A DNA stretch of 9,175 nt from Fidelibacterota bacterium (GTDB taxonomy: Bacteria > Fidelibacterota > JAANXI01): contig JAANXI010000055.1 of assembly GCA_018263365.1 (NCBI GenBank), forward strand, positions 1 through 9,175, in the 5' to 3' direction. Within the stretch, counting starts at the first letter, position 1, and every line of letters begins with the position of its first letter. The translations under genes were made by a program, and so were the position numbers. Under the pieces are notes generated by a model. It was not told the origin of the DNA, ran no database searches, and saw nothing but the letters and a program-made list of their open reading frames with translations. Shown in pieces: positions 1 to 5,693 of the stretch.

Positions 1-1
1 C

Positions 2-154
2 AACAAATTCTGTGATATTGAAGGTCGACCGATAGATCGATGTCTTTTGTATGTCTTCCGGTGCGCGGTTTACTTCAGTGAGGAAGAAAACCCTGACCCT
101 GAACTCCTGAAATGGTGGAACTGGACGGATGCGCGGGTGGCGTTACGACATTAG
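2..154 (+). CDS. C-terminal end of an unidentified protein (partial)
   Basis: An open frame enters from the left edge and runs 50 codons to a TAG at 152-154. The gene start lies outside the window. The visible tail has a hydrophobic stretch (LLYVFRCAVYF), an acidic turn (SEEENPDPE), then LLKWWNWTDARVALRH at the end. A hydrophobic strand followed by an acidic turn and a Trp-rich helix is protein-like, and distantly recalls the end of Nudix-type domains, but 50 residues are too few to assign a family. The opposite strand offers no comparable frame. The long gap and different context downstream suggest it is not part of the thr operon. Confidence 0.5.
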   Translation, partial: NKFCDIEGRPIDRCLLYVFRCAVYFSEEENPDPELLKWWNWTDARVALRH

Positions 155-222
155 ATCCCGTTTTTATTCTCCTTACAAACCGCTTTAGTCTCCTATTTAT
201 TATAGTGAATAATATTTTCAAG

Positions 223-243
223 CCCCGTCCCGCTTGGACGGGG
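223..243. repeat. perfect GC-rich hairpin
   Basis: The arms CCCCGTCC (223-230) and GGACGGGG (236-243) are exact reverse complements around the loop CGCTT. The hairpin lies about 70 bp after the stop of the partial upstream gene. No T-run follows on either strand, so a rho-independent terminator is not well supported. A second GC palindrome, GCCCC-AGT-GGGGC, follows at 271-283, and the two may belong to one repeat element. Confidence 0.6.
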
Positions 244-270
244 AACGGAAATCCTCGAAACGGTTGTAGT

Positions 271-283
271 GCCCCAGTGGGGC
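271..283. repeat. short GC palindrome GCCCCAGTGGGGC
   Basis: Five-base-pair perfect arms around a three-base loop, in the context TAGTGCCCCAGTGGGGCGGCA. Outer bases TGCC/GGCA partly extend the symmetry. It looks like a short dispersed palindromic repeat rather than an operator. No T-run follows. Confidence 0.45.
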
Positions 284-342
284 GGCATCATTACTGATTT
301 GCCTTTTGCATTTCTGAGATACAAATCATTCTTACTTTTACT

Positions 343-363
343 CACACTTTTTTAAAAAGTGTG
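343..363. repeat. 21-bp near-perfect palindrome
   Basis: CACACTTTTT (343-352) and AAAAAGTGTG (354-363) are exact reverse complements separated by one T. The near-absence of a spacer makes this a true palindrome, better suited to a dimeric DNA-binding protein or a cruciform than to an RNA hairpin. It is about 450 bp from the likely thrA promoter, so a role in that operon is doubtful. Confidence 0.5.
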
Positions 364-392
364 CAAAAATCCGGCTCAGTAATTCGCAAATG

Positions 393-521
393 GCCTTGTT
401 TTCAATTTTGGGCACCCAACCAACGAGTGGAGGACAAACAGAACCAGCTGTCCGAAGCATAGCGAGTTTCTGGTTCTGTTCCGGAACGAGTTGACATTGG
501 GTCAAAAGTGAAAACACAGCC
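393..521. repeat. long imperfect inverted repeat (~130 bp stem-loop)
   Basis: The core is an exact 11-bp pair, AACAGAACCAG (437-447) and CTGGTTCTGTT (470-480), around a 22-base loop. Complementarity continues outward with gaps: CAAC (421-424) against GTTG (490-493), ACCCAA (414-419) against TTGGGT (497-502), and GGCCTTGTTTTCAATTTTG (393-411) against the stretch 503-521, which is complementary apart from a few mismatches. No protein frame runs through it. A dispersed repeat element or decayed MITE is the likeliest reading. Its right arm overlaps the first arm of the interleaved structure at 519-582. Confidence 0.6.
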
Positions 522-582
522 TTGATTTTTTCGCCATTTTAGTGTCTAGGTTTTCCACACAAGTGCATCAAGGCAAAATGGC
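519..582. repeat. two interleaved 8-bp inverted repeats (pseudoknot order)
   Basis: Arm A is GCCTTGAT (519-526) and arm B is GCCATTTT (533-540). Downstream, A' is ATCAAGGC (567-574), followed at once by B', AAAATGGC (575-582). Both pairs are exact. The order A-B-A'-B' means the helices cross instead of nesting. Between A and B lie six bases, between B and A' 26, and between A' and B' none. With no linker between A' and B', both full helices could hardly form together. Two mutually exclusive hairpins are the simpler expectation. Confidence 0.6.
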
Positions 583-621
583 AGTAAAATTAAAAGAAGG
601 TGAAAAAGGTTTGAAAATACT

Positions 622-638
622 CCGAAGGTTCGGTTTTT
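622..638 (+). terminator. weak hairpin followed by five T
   Basis: CCGAA-GG-TTCGG (622-633; realistically four pairs with an AGGT loop) is followed directly by TTTTT. This has the shape of a rho-independent terminator, but the stem is short. It is almost 470 bp downstream of the partial gene's stop. It could limit read-through toward thrA. Confidence 0.22.
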
Positions 639-675
639 AAAAATACGAAAAGATACACCTACCCTCCCGCATGGA

Positions 676-714
676 CCTCTGGTGAGGCAACCCTTCTCCT
701 CAAACAGGAGAGGG
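676..714. repeat. hairpin pair including CCCTTCTCCT/AGGAGAGGG
   Basis: CCTC-TGGT-GAGG (676-687) is followed by CCCTTCTCCT (691-700) and AGGAGAGGG (706-714), which pair around CAAAC with one bulged T. A closely related hairpin, CCCTCTCCTT-AGC-AAGGAGAGGG, lies just after thrC at 7011-7033, so two copies of one repeat family bracket the thr cluster. The word resembles a CTCTCC/GGAGAG repeat I recall from intergenic DNA of many bacteria. Confidence 0.5.
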
Positions 715-784
715 CTTAAAACTCCAGACCATGCGAGAAATTAACACATCCATCAATAAAACAGAATAAAATTAGCAGAATTCG

Positions 785-815
785 TTTCTCTCAGTCAGAA
801 GATTCCTTATCTTTG
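785..815 (+). promoter_or_regulatory. candidate Bacteroidota-type promoter for the thr operon
   Basis: TATCTTTG at 808-815 matches the TAnnTTTG -7 element known from Bacteroidota housekeeping promoters. A TTTC at 785-788 lies 19 bases upstream, where a TTTG/TTG -33 element is expected; the last base deviates. Transcription starting a few bases after 815 would give a thrA leader of roughly 45 bases. The motif is short and could arise by chance. Confidence 0.35.
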
Positions 816-867
816 GTCGCCCCCCAGAAAAACAGTACAGAGAACTCTAACGATATTGACAAATCTC

Positions 868-3321
868 ATGAAAGTATTAAAATTCGGCGGAACATCGATC
901 AGCACACCGGAGCGTGTAAAGGCAGTCATCGATATTGTCGATGCTTCCAGGAAAGAACAGCCCATCGCGGTAGTCTTTTCGGCATTTGGCGGCATCACAG
1001 ATCAACTTATCAAACTCAGTCACCAGAGTGCAGAGAACAAGAACGACTATTCAACGGAACTCGAATCGCTTGAAGGCCGGATCTTCACGTTTGCGAAGGC
1101 ACTTATCCGCGCCAAAAACCGGAGCTCCGTATTCGCGCAACTGAAATCTACGCTGAATGAACTGGAAGATGTGCTCCACGGCGTCAACCTGACCCGCGAG
1201 CTGACTCCACGGACCCTGGACTTTATCATGAGTTTCGGCGAACGGCTCTCGGCATATCTCATTACCGAGGCGATGAAAGACAGAGACATCCCGGCCGAAT
1301 TTGTCGACACTAGGAATTTGGTCAAAACCGACGAAACCTTTGGGGCGGCAGGGGTGGACTTTGAGCAGACCAATGCGAACATCCAGGAGCACTTTCAGGA
1401 TAAGGATTCGTTACAAATCCTCACCGGCTTCATCGGGACCACCGCGAAGAATGAGACTATCACACTCGGACGTAGCGGCTCGGACTACACCGCTTCGATT
1501 TTTGGAGCGGCCCTGGATGCAGATGAGGTAGAAATCTGGACGGATGTCAATGGGATTATGACTGCGGATCCGCGGATAGTTTCCGATGCGTTTTCGCTCA
1601 GTCATGTGACCTACGAAGAAGCGATGGAGATGTCCCATTTCGGCGCGAAGGTGATTCACCCCTACTCCATGCAGCCGGCGTTTGAAAAGAACATACCGAT
1701 TCGGATTCGCAACACCTTTGATCCGGATTTTTCGGGTACCGTTATCAGCAATGAGCGAAGTGAGACCGGGCACCGGATCAGCGGCGTTTCGTCTATCAAA
1801 GATATTGCACTGTTGCGAGTGCAGGGCTCGGGTATGCTGGGTGTCACCGGTATTTCCGCCCGGCTCTTCAGCGCGCTGGCCCGCGCCGAGGTGAACATCA
1901 TCCTGATTACACAGGCTTCCTCGGAGCATACCATCTGTTTTGCCGTCCAACCTGCTGAAGCAGATCGAGCGAAGCGTGCCATTGAAGACGAATTTTCCCT
2001 GGAAATACAGGTCCACCAGATCGACGATGTTATTGTGGAAAAAGACCTGAGCATCGTGGCTGCCGTCGGCGAAAATATGCGTCACACACCAGGCATCGCA
2101 GGACGACTGTTTCAGATCCTTGGCCAAAACAACGTGAACGTGGTCGCCATCGCCCAGGGATCATCCGAACTCAATATCTCCGCTGTCGTTGCCAGGGAGG
2201 GCGAAGCCACTGCCATTAATGCAATTCACTCCACTTTTTTCGACGGCAAAAAAAATATCGTCGATATCGTGCTCATCGGCACCGGACTGGTCGGAAGCAC
2301 GCTCATTAAGCAGATCGGCGAATACCAGCAGTCGGATTCCGGCTCCCGGCAGCGACTTCGGCTCGTCGGACTGATGAACAGCCGCAAAATGCTATACTCC
2401 TCGAACGGTATTGCCCCCGGAGATTGGGAAAGCGATATAGATAGCACAACGGACTCAGCCGATTTATCAAAAATGCTGGAGTTCGCAAACGCATCGAAGT
2501 CCAATTGCATTTTCGTCGACTGTACCGCCAGCGATGTAATTGCGGAAAAATATTCGGTAATCCTGTCCGCCGGTTTTCCACTGGTGGCAGCAAATAAAAA
2601 GGCTGCTTCCGGTTCATATGATTCATATGCAAAACTGCATAAATTAAGCAAAAACAACGATGCCCCATTCCTTTATGAGACCAATGCGGGAGCAGGACTT
2701 CCGGTTATTCAGACGATTCGGCAATTGCATGGGAGCGGGGATGCAATTCGAAAAATTGAGGGTATCCTCTCCGGAACCTTGAGTTACATATTTAATGCAT
2801 ATGATGGAACGGTTCCGTTCAGCGAACTTGTCGCTGATGCGCAAGAAAAGGGTTACACCGAACCGGATCCCAGGGATGATCTGGACGGCATGGACGTCGC
2901 CAGAAAACTGCTCATCCTTACAAGGGAAGCAGGATACGAGCTCGAACCAAAAGATATCCGGGTGAAAAAATTCCTGCCGGAGTCCTGCTTCGAAGCGACA
3001 TCTGTGGAGGAGTTCTTCACCAAACTGGAAGAGGCAGATGCCGATATGAAACAACGATACGATGATGCACACGATGCAGGTAAAGCTCTGCGTTTTATCG
3101 CATCTTTGGAAAACGGGGATGCCACGGTCTCGCTGCAGGCGTTGGACCCAAATCATCCCTTTTATCATGTAGACGGAAGTGATAACATTGTGGCGATCAC
3201 AACGACACGTTACAGCGAGAGGCCGCTGGTTATTCAGGGGCCAGGAGCCGGTGCTGAAGTGACAGCTGCCGGCGTTCTCTCGGATATCCTGCGCGCAAAC
3301 AAATTGAAAACTAAAAACTGA
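868..3321 (+). CDS. thrA: bifunctional aspartokinase / homoserine dehydrogenase
   Basis: Cytosolic fusion enzyme of 817 residues that catalyses the first and third steps from aspartate to threonine: ATP-dependent phosphorylation of aspartate and NAD(P)H reduction of aspartate semialdehyde to homoserine. The kinase domain opens with KFGGTS (5-10) and has GRSGSDYTAS (201-210) and WTDVNGIMTADPR (224-236). Two ACT-type segments follow at about 310-455, with VQGSGMLGVTGIS and VGENMRHTPGIAGRLF as their starts; they imply feedback control, probably by threonine. The dehydrogenase has the Rossmann motif LIGTGLVGSTL (469-479), EGILSGTLSYIFN (631-643) and GYTEPDPRDDLDGMD (662-676). Length is normal for the ThrA/MetL fusion family. 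I start at the ATG at 868 because family members begin MKVLKFGGTS; a TTG at 856 would add four residues. No Shine-Dalgarno is visible. The stop is 10 bp before asd. Confidence 0.96.
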   Translation: MKVLKFGGTSISTPERVKAVIDIVDASRKEQPIAVVFSAFGGITDQLIKLSHQSAENKNDYSTELESLEGRIFTFAKALIRAKNRSSVFAQLKSTLNELEDVLHGVNLTRELTPRTLDFIMSFGERLSAYLITEAMKDRDIPAEFVDTRNLVKTDETFGAAGVDFEQTNANIQEHFQDKDSLQILTGFIGTTAKNETITLGRSGSDYTASIFGAALDADEVEIWTDVNGIMTADPRIVSDAFSLSHVTYEEAMEMSHFGAKVIHPYSMQPAFEKNIPIRIRNTFDPDFSGTVISNERSETGHRISGVSSIKDIALLRVQGSGMLGVTGISARLFSALARAEVNIILITQASSEHTICFAVQPAEADRAKRAIEDEFSLEIQVHQIDDVIVEKDLSIVAAVGENMRHTPGIAGRLFQILGQNNVNVVAIAQGSSELNISAVVAREGEATAINAIHSTFFDGKKNIVDIVLIGTGLVGSTLIKQIGEYQQSDSGSRQRLRLVGLMNSRKMLYSSNGIAPGDWESDIDSTTDSADLSKMLEFANASKSNCIFVDCTASDVIAEKYSVILSAGFPLVAANKKAASGSYDSYAKLHKLSKNNDAPFLYETNAGAGLPVIQTIRQLHGSGDAIRKIEGILSGTLSYIFNAYDGTVPFSELVADAQEKGYTEPDPRDDLDGMDVARKLLILTREAGYELEPKDIRVKKFLPESCFEATSVEEFFTKLEEADADMKQRYDDAHDAGKALRFIASLENGDATVSLQALDPNHPFYHVDGSDNIVAITTTRYSERPLVIQGPGAGAEVTAAGVLSDILRANKLKTKN

Positions 3322-3331
3322 ATGAAGCATT

Positions 3332-4414
3332 ATGAGTGAGAAAAAGATCACGGTTGGAATACTCGGCGCGACCGGCATGGTCGGCCAGCGATTTATCACC
3401 TTATTAGCAGAACATCCGTGGTTCAATGTTGTGGCCGTTGCGGCCTCCAGTCGATCGGCTGGACAAACGTATGCCGAAGCTGTCCATGGTCGGTGGAATT
3501 ATGATGCACCAGTCCCGGCGCATGTCGGTACATTAAAAGTCCTGGATGCGGTGAAAGACGCAGACACCATCTGTGAGCAGGTGAATTTCGTCTTTTCTGC
3601 CATGAGTCTGGACAAAGCACAGGTGCGAAATCTGGAAGCGGAGTACGCATCCAAAAATACGCCTGTCGTCTCCAATAATTCCGCCCACCGCCGGACGGAA
3701 GATGTGCCGCTGTTCATACCGGAGATCAATCATCATCACACCGAATTGATCGACATCCAGCGGAAGAACCGGAGCTGGGAGAAGGGATTTATCACGGCAA
3801 AGCCGAACTGTTCTATCCAGTCGTACGTGCCGGTAATCGAAGCGCTGAATGAGTTTGAACCGACGCGTGTTGCAGTGTCAACATTCCAGGCGATCTCCGG
3901 CGCAGGAAAAACATTCGACACTTACCCGGAAATCTCGGATAACATTATCCCGTACATCGGCGGTGAGGAGCAAAAATCCGAAGATGAGCCGCTGAAGATC
4001 TGGGGAGAAATCTCCGATGGGGAACTGAAACTCGCGGATTCGCCCGTGATCTCTGCAACCTGCGTACGGGTGCCGGTCTCCGACGGCCATCTTGTGACAG
4101 TCAATATGGAACTGGCTAAACAGGCTACGAAAGAGGACCTGATTGATGCCATCAATTCGTACGAGAATCCGATTGCGGATTTGGACCTCCCCTCGGCTCC
4201 ATCGCCATTTCTGAAGTATTTTGAGGAAGATGACCGGCCGCAGACGAAACTGGATCGCGATTTCGGGAATGGCATGGGCATCACCGTGGGACGCTTACGC
4301 GAAGATCCGGTGCTGGGGTGGAAGTTTGTGGCGCTCTCGCACAATACTATCCGCGGAGCTGCCGGCGGGGCCGTCCTGACTGCGGAAATGCTGGTGAAGA
4401 AAGGGTATTTGTAA
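3332..4414 (+). CDS. asd: aspartate-semialdehyde dehydrogenase, archaeal/fungal type
   Basis: Cytosolic 360-residue enzyme that reduces aspartyl-4-phosphate to aspartate semialdehyde with NADPH, the step between the two ThrA activities. The N-terminal nucleotide-binding motif is GATGMVGQRF (12-21). KPNCS (157-161) carries the catalytic Cys160, and SATCVRVPVSDGH (241-253) ends in the expected active-site His253. RLDRDFGNGM-like and HNTIRGAAGGAVL segments close the protein. HPWFNVVAVAASSRSAGQ (28-45) and the overall pattern match the archaeal/fungal form (for example that of Methanocaldococcus) better than the E. coli form. It follows thrA by 10 bp and is almost certainly co-transcribed. No Shine-Dalgarno is seen before the ATG. 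The product is also the branch point to lysine and methionine. Confidence 0.95.
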   Translation: MSEKKITVGILGATGMVGQRFITLLAEHPWFNVVAVAASSRSAGQTYAEAVHGRWNYDAPVPAHVGTLKVLDAVKDADTICEQVNFVFSAMSLDKAQVRNLEAEYASKNTPVVSNNSAHRRTEDVPLFIPEINHHHTELIDIQRKNRSWEKGFITAKPNCSIQSYVPVIEALNEFEPTRVAVSTFQAISGAGKTFDTYPEISDNIIPYIGGEEQKSEDEPLKIWGEISDGELKLADSPVISATCVRVPVSDGHLVTVNMELAKQATKEDLIDAINSYENPIADLDLPSAPSPFLKYFEEDDRPQTKLDRDFGNGMGITVGRLREDPVLGWKFVALSHNTIRGAAGGAVLTAEMLVKKGYL

Positions 4415-4590
4415 GATTCCCTCTCGCAAAGACGCAAAGAAAGCAACAATTCTAACAATTAAACACCGAAAAACACCGAATACACTGAAAACGACAAACA
4501 AAATATTGAGCCACTAAGATACACGAAGAAACACGAATGAATAAAACAACACACAACAAACAACGGACTACGAACAAGAAACAAAGAAAG

Positions 4591-4604
4591 GCGGCTAAAG
4601 CCGC
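4591..4604. repeat. GCGGCTAAAGCCGC hairpin
   Basis: The perfect palindrome GCGGCT-AA-AGCCGC stands out as the only GC-rich island in the A/C-rich gap. The context GGCGGCTAAAGCCGCTACTA resembles a short dispersed word that I recall from intergenic DNA of diverse environmental bacteria; this could not be checked here. It has no T-run, so termination is not indicated. Confidence 0.5.
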
Positions 4605-4671
4605 TACTACCAACAAGATCGGAGTATCAAACAGGGGACTGTGGACACAGGACTCATGACGTTTTTAACTA

Positions 4672-4761
4672 TAACACGGTAACACAATAACACTTTAACA
4701 CAGTAACACATTAACACGGTTTTTAACCTGAACACTTAAACATTAGAACACTCTAACACTA
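4672..4761 (+). repeat. ten-unit 8-bp tandem array (TAACACnn) abutting thrB
   Basis: Six contiguous units of TAACACnn occupy 4672-4719, with nn equal to GG, AA, TT, AG, AT, GG. Every unit keeps TAACAC, and the period is exactly 8. After a GGTT-TTT-AACC hairpin (4718-4728) the same 8-base period resumes in four looser units at 4730-4761: GAACACTT, AAACATTA, GAACACTC, TAACACTA. The array stops two bases before the thrB ATG, so it occupies the position of the ribosome binding site. The unit is not a multiple of three and no coding frame is proposed for it. Confidence 0.85.
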
Positions 4762-4763
4762 TC

Positions 4764-5693
4764 ATGGATACAATTCGCGTCTTTGCTCCGGCGACAGTTG
4801 CCAATGTGGCCGCCGGATTTGACATCCTGGGATTTGCCGTTAACGCTCCCGGCGACGAGGTGACAGTTCGGAAAACAGACTCCGAACAAGTTGTTATGTC
4901 ATCGATCACCGGAGACAACGGCAAACTCCCCACCGACCCGCAGAAAAATACCGCGACCATTGTAATCATTAAACTGTTGGAGCACCTAGGTATTCAACAG
5001 GGCTTCGAGATTGAGCTCAAAAAGCAGATGCCCCTCGGCAGCGGGATGGGCTCTAGTGCTGCCAGCGCGGTGGCGGCTGTCTATGCAGCTAATCAGTTGC
5101 TTGACACTCCGCTCTCCCCGATGGAACTACTCCCATTTGCCATGGAGGGCGAGCGCGCAGCATGCGGCGCGGCCCATGCGGATAACGTCGGCCCGTCGCT
5201 GCTCGGCGGATTCGTACTCATCCGCAGCTACGATCCGCTGGATGTGGTGACCATTCCTACGCCGGAAAGTCTTTATTGTACATTGCTCCATCCTCAGATC
5301 GAAGTCCTGACTGACGACGCCCGAAAAATTCTCAGAAAACATATTCTTCTCAAAGATGCCATCACCCAATGGGGCAATGTCGCCGGATTAATGGCCGGGC
5401 TAATAATGTCGGATTACGAACTCATCGGCCGGTCCATGCACGACGTCATTATCGAGCCGGTGCGATCGCTGCTGATTCCCGGCTACGACGAAATCAAACA
5501 GGCCGCCATCGACGCCGGCGCCCTCGGATGCAGTATCTCCGGTTCCGGACCGTCGCTCTTTGCTCTGAGCACCTCAGAAGAATTAGCAAATTCTGCTGGC
5601 GAAGCGATGCAGAACGCCTGCAGCCAGAATGACATTGAGAGCGAACTCTACATCTCACCGATTAATAAACAGGGTCCGAAAATTCTCGACTAA
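4764..5693 (+). CDS. thrB: homoserine kinase
   Basis: Cytosolic GHMP-family kinase of 309 residues that phosphorylates homoserine on its hydroxyl with ATP, the fourth step to threonine. The N-terminus APATVANVAAGFD (8-20) is the usual opening for this enzyme. The ATP-binding loop PLGSGMGSSAAS (90-101) is intact, HADNVGPSLLGGF (138-150) follows, and the C-terminal GHMP motif GCSISGSGPSLFAL (255-268) is present. Length is normal. The ATG at 4764 is chosen because the family starts only a few residues before the APATVAN motif; the 8-bp repeat array upstream leaves no Shine-Dalgarno. Its TAA overlaps the thrC ATG in TAATG, which suggests translational coupling. The 349 bp gap from asd is large for an operon, but same-strand order and pathway argue for co-transcription. 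Confidence 0.96.
   Translation: MDTIRVFAPATVANVAAGFDILGFAVNAPGDEVTVRKTDSEQVVMSSITGDNGKLPTDPQKNTATIVIIKLLEHLGIQQGFEIELKKQMPLGSGMGSSAASAVAAVYAANQLLDTPLSPMELLPFAMEGERAACGAAHADNVGPSLLGGFVLIRSYDPLDVVTIPTPESLYCTLLHPQIEVLTDDARKILRKHILLKDAITQWGNVAGLMAGLIMSDYELIGRSMHDVIIEPVRSLLIPGYDEIKQAAIDAGALGCSISGSGPSLFALSTSEELANSAGEAMQNACSQNDIESELYISPINKQGPKILD

Larger units (their letters stand above)
155..784. other. repeat-rich intergenic region upstream of thrA
   Basis: About 630 bp without a convincing coding frame before the promoter candidate. It carries a succession of inverted repeats: 223-243, 271-283, 343-363, the long imperfect pair 393-521, the interleaved pair 519-582, a short hairpin followed by five T at 622-638, and two hairpins at 676-714. 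The more complex ones have separate entries. The density of palindromes, with no frame through them, suggests successive insertion of small non-coding repeat elements. I see no tRNA, riboswitch or attenuator I can name. Confidence 0.6.
4415..4763 (+). repeat. A/C-rich mosaic of short tandem repeats between asd and thrB
   Basis: This 349 bp gap carries no gene and is built of small repeat families: CGCAAAGA twice (4425-4440), AACAATT twice at 9-base spacing (4445-4460), AAACACCGAA twice plus a variant (4461-4490), ACACGAA twice at 10-base spacing (4521-4537), AACA-rich sequence (4541-4590), a GCGGCT/AGCCGC hairpin (4591-4604), CTGTG-GA-CACAG (4639-4650), then the 8-bp array at 4672-4761. Composition is skewed: 4441-4500 has 48 A or C in 60 bases. 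The repeats share one strand bias. I see no convincing promoter or terminator, so thrBC is probably transcribed through from thrA-asd. Confidence 0.75.

Noticed and set aside
112..297. 61-codon + strand frame beginning MVELDGC.
   Set aside because: It overlaps the better-supported partial frame ending at 154 and runs through the palindromes at 223-283; its sequence looks like translated non-coding DNA.
731..769. Twelve-codon ORF MREINTSINKTE with two Thr and two Ile codons, considered as a thr leader peptide for attenuation.
   Set aside because: It lies upstream of the best promoter candidate (785-815), has no Shine-Dalgarno, its Thr/Ile content is modest, and no terminator/antiterminator hairpins follow before thrA.
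856..867. TTG at 856 as the thrA start.
   Set aside because: It would add MTNL before the conserved MKVLKFGGTS opening; the ATG at 868 fits the family better and neither has a Shine-Dalgarno.
2644..3426. 260-codon - strand frame opposite the end of thrA and start of asd.
   Set aside because: It crosses the junction of two certain genes, and its composition (many Cys, Ile, Arg) is typical of an antisense shadow.
4425..4761. CRISPR array.
   Set aside because: Repeat units are only 8-10 bases, contiguous and without unique spacers; no cas gene is present.
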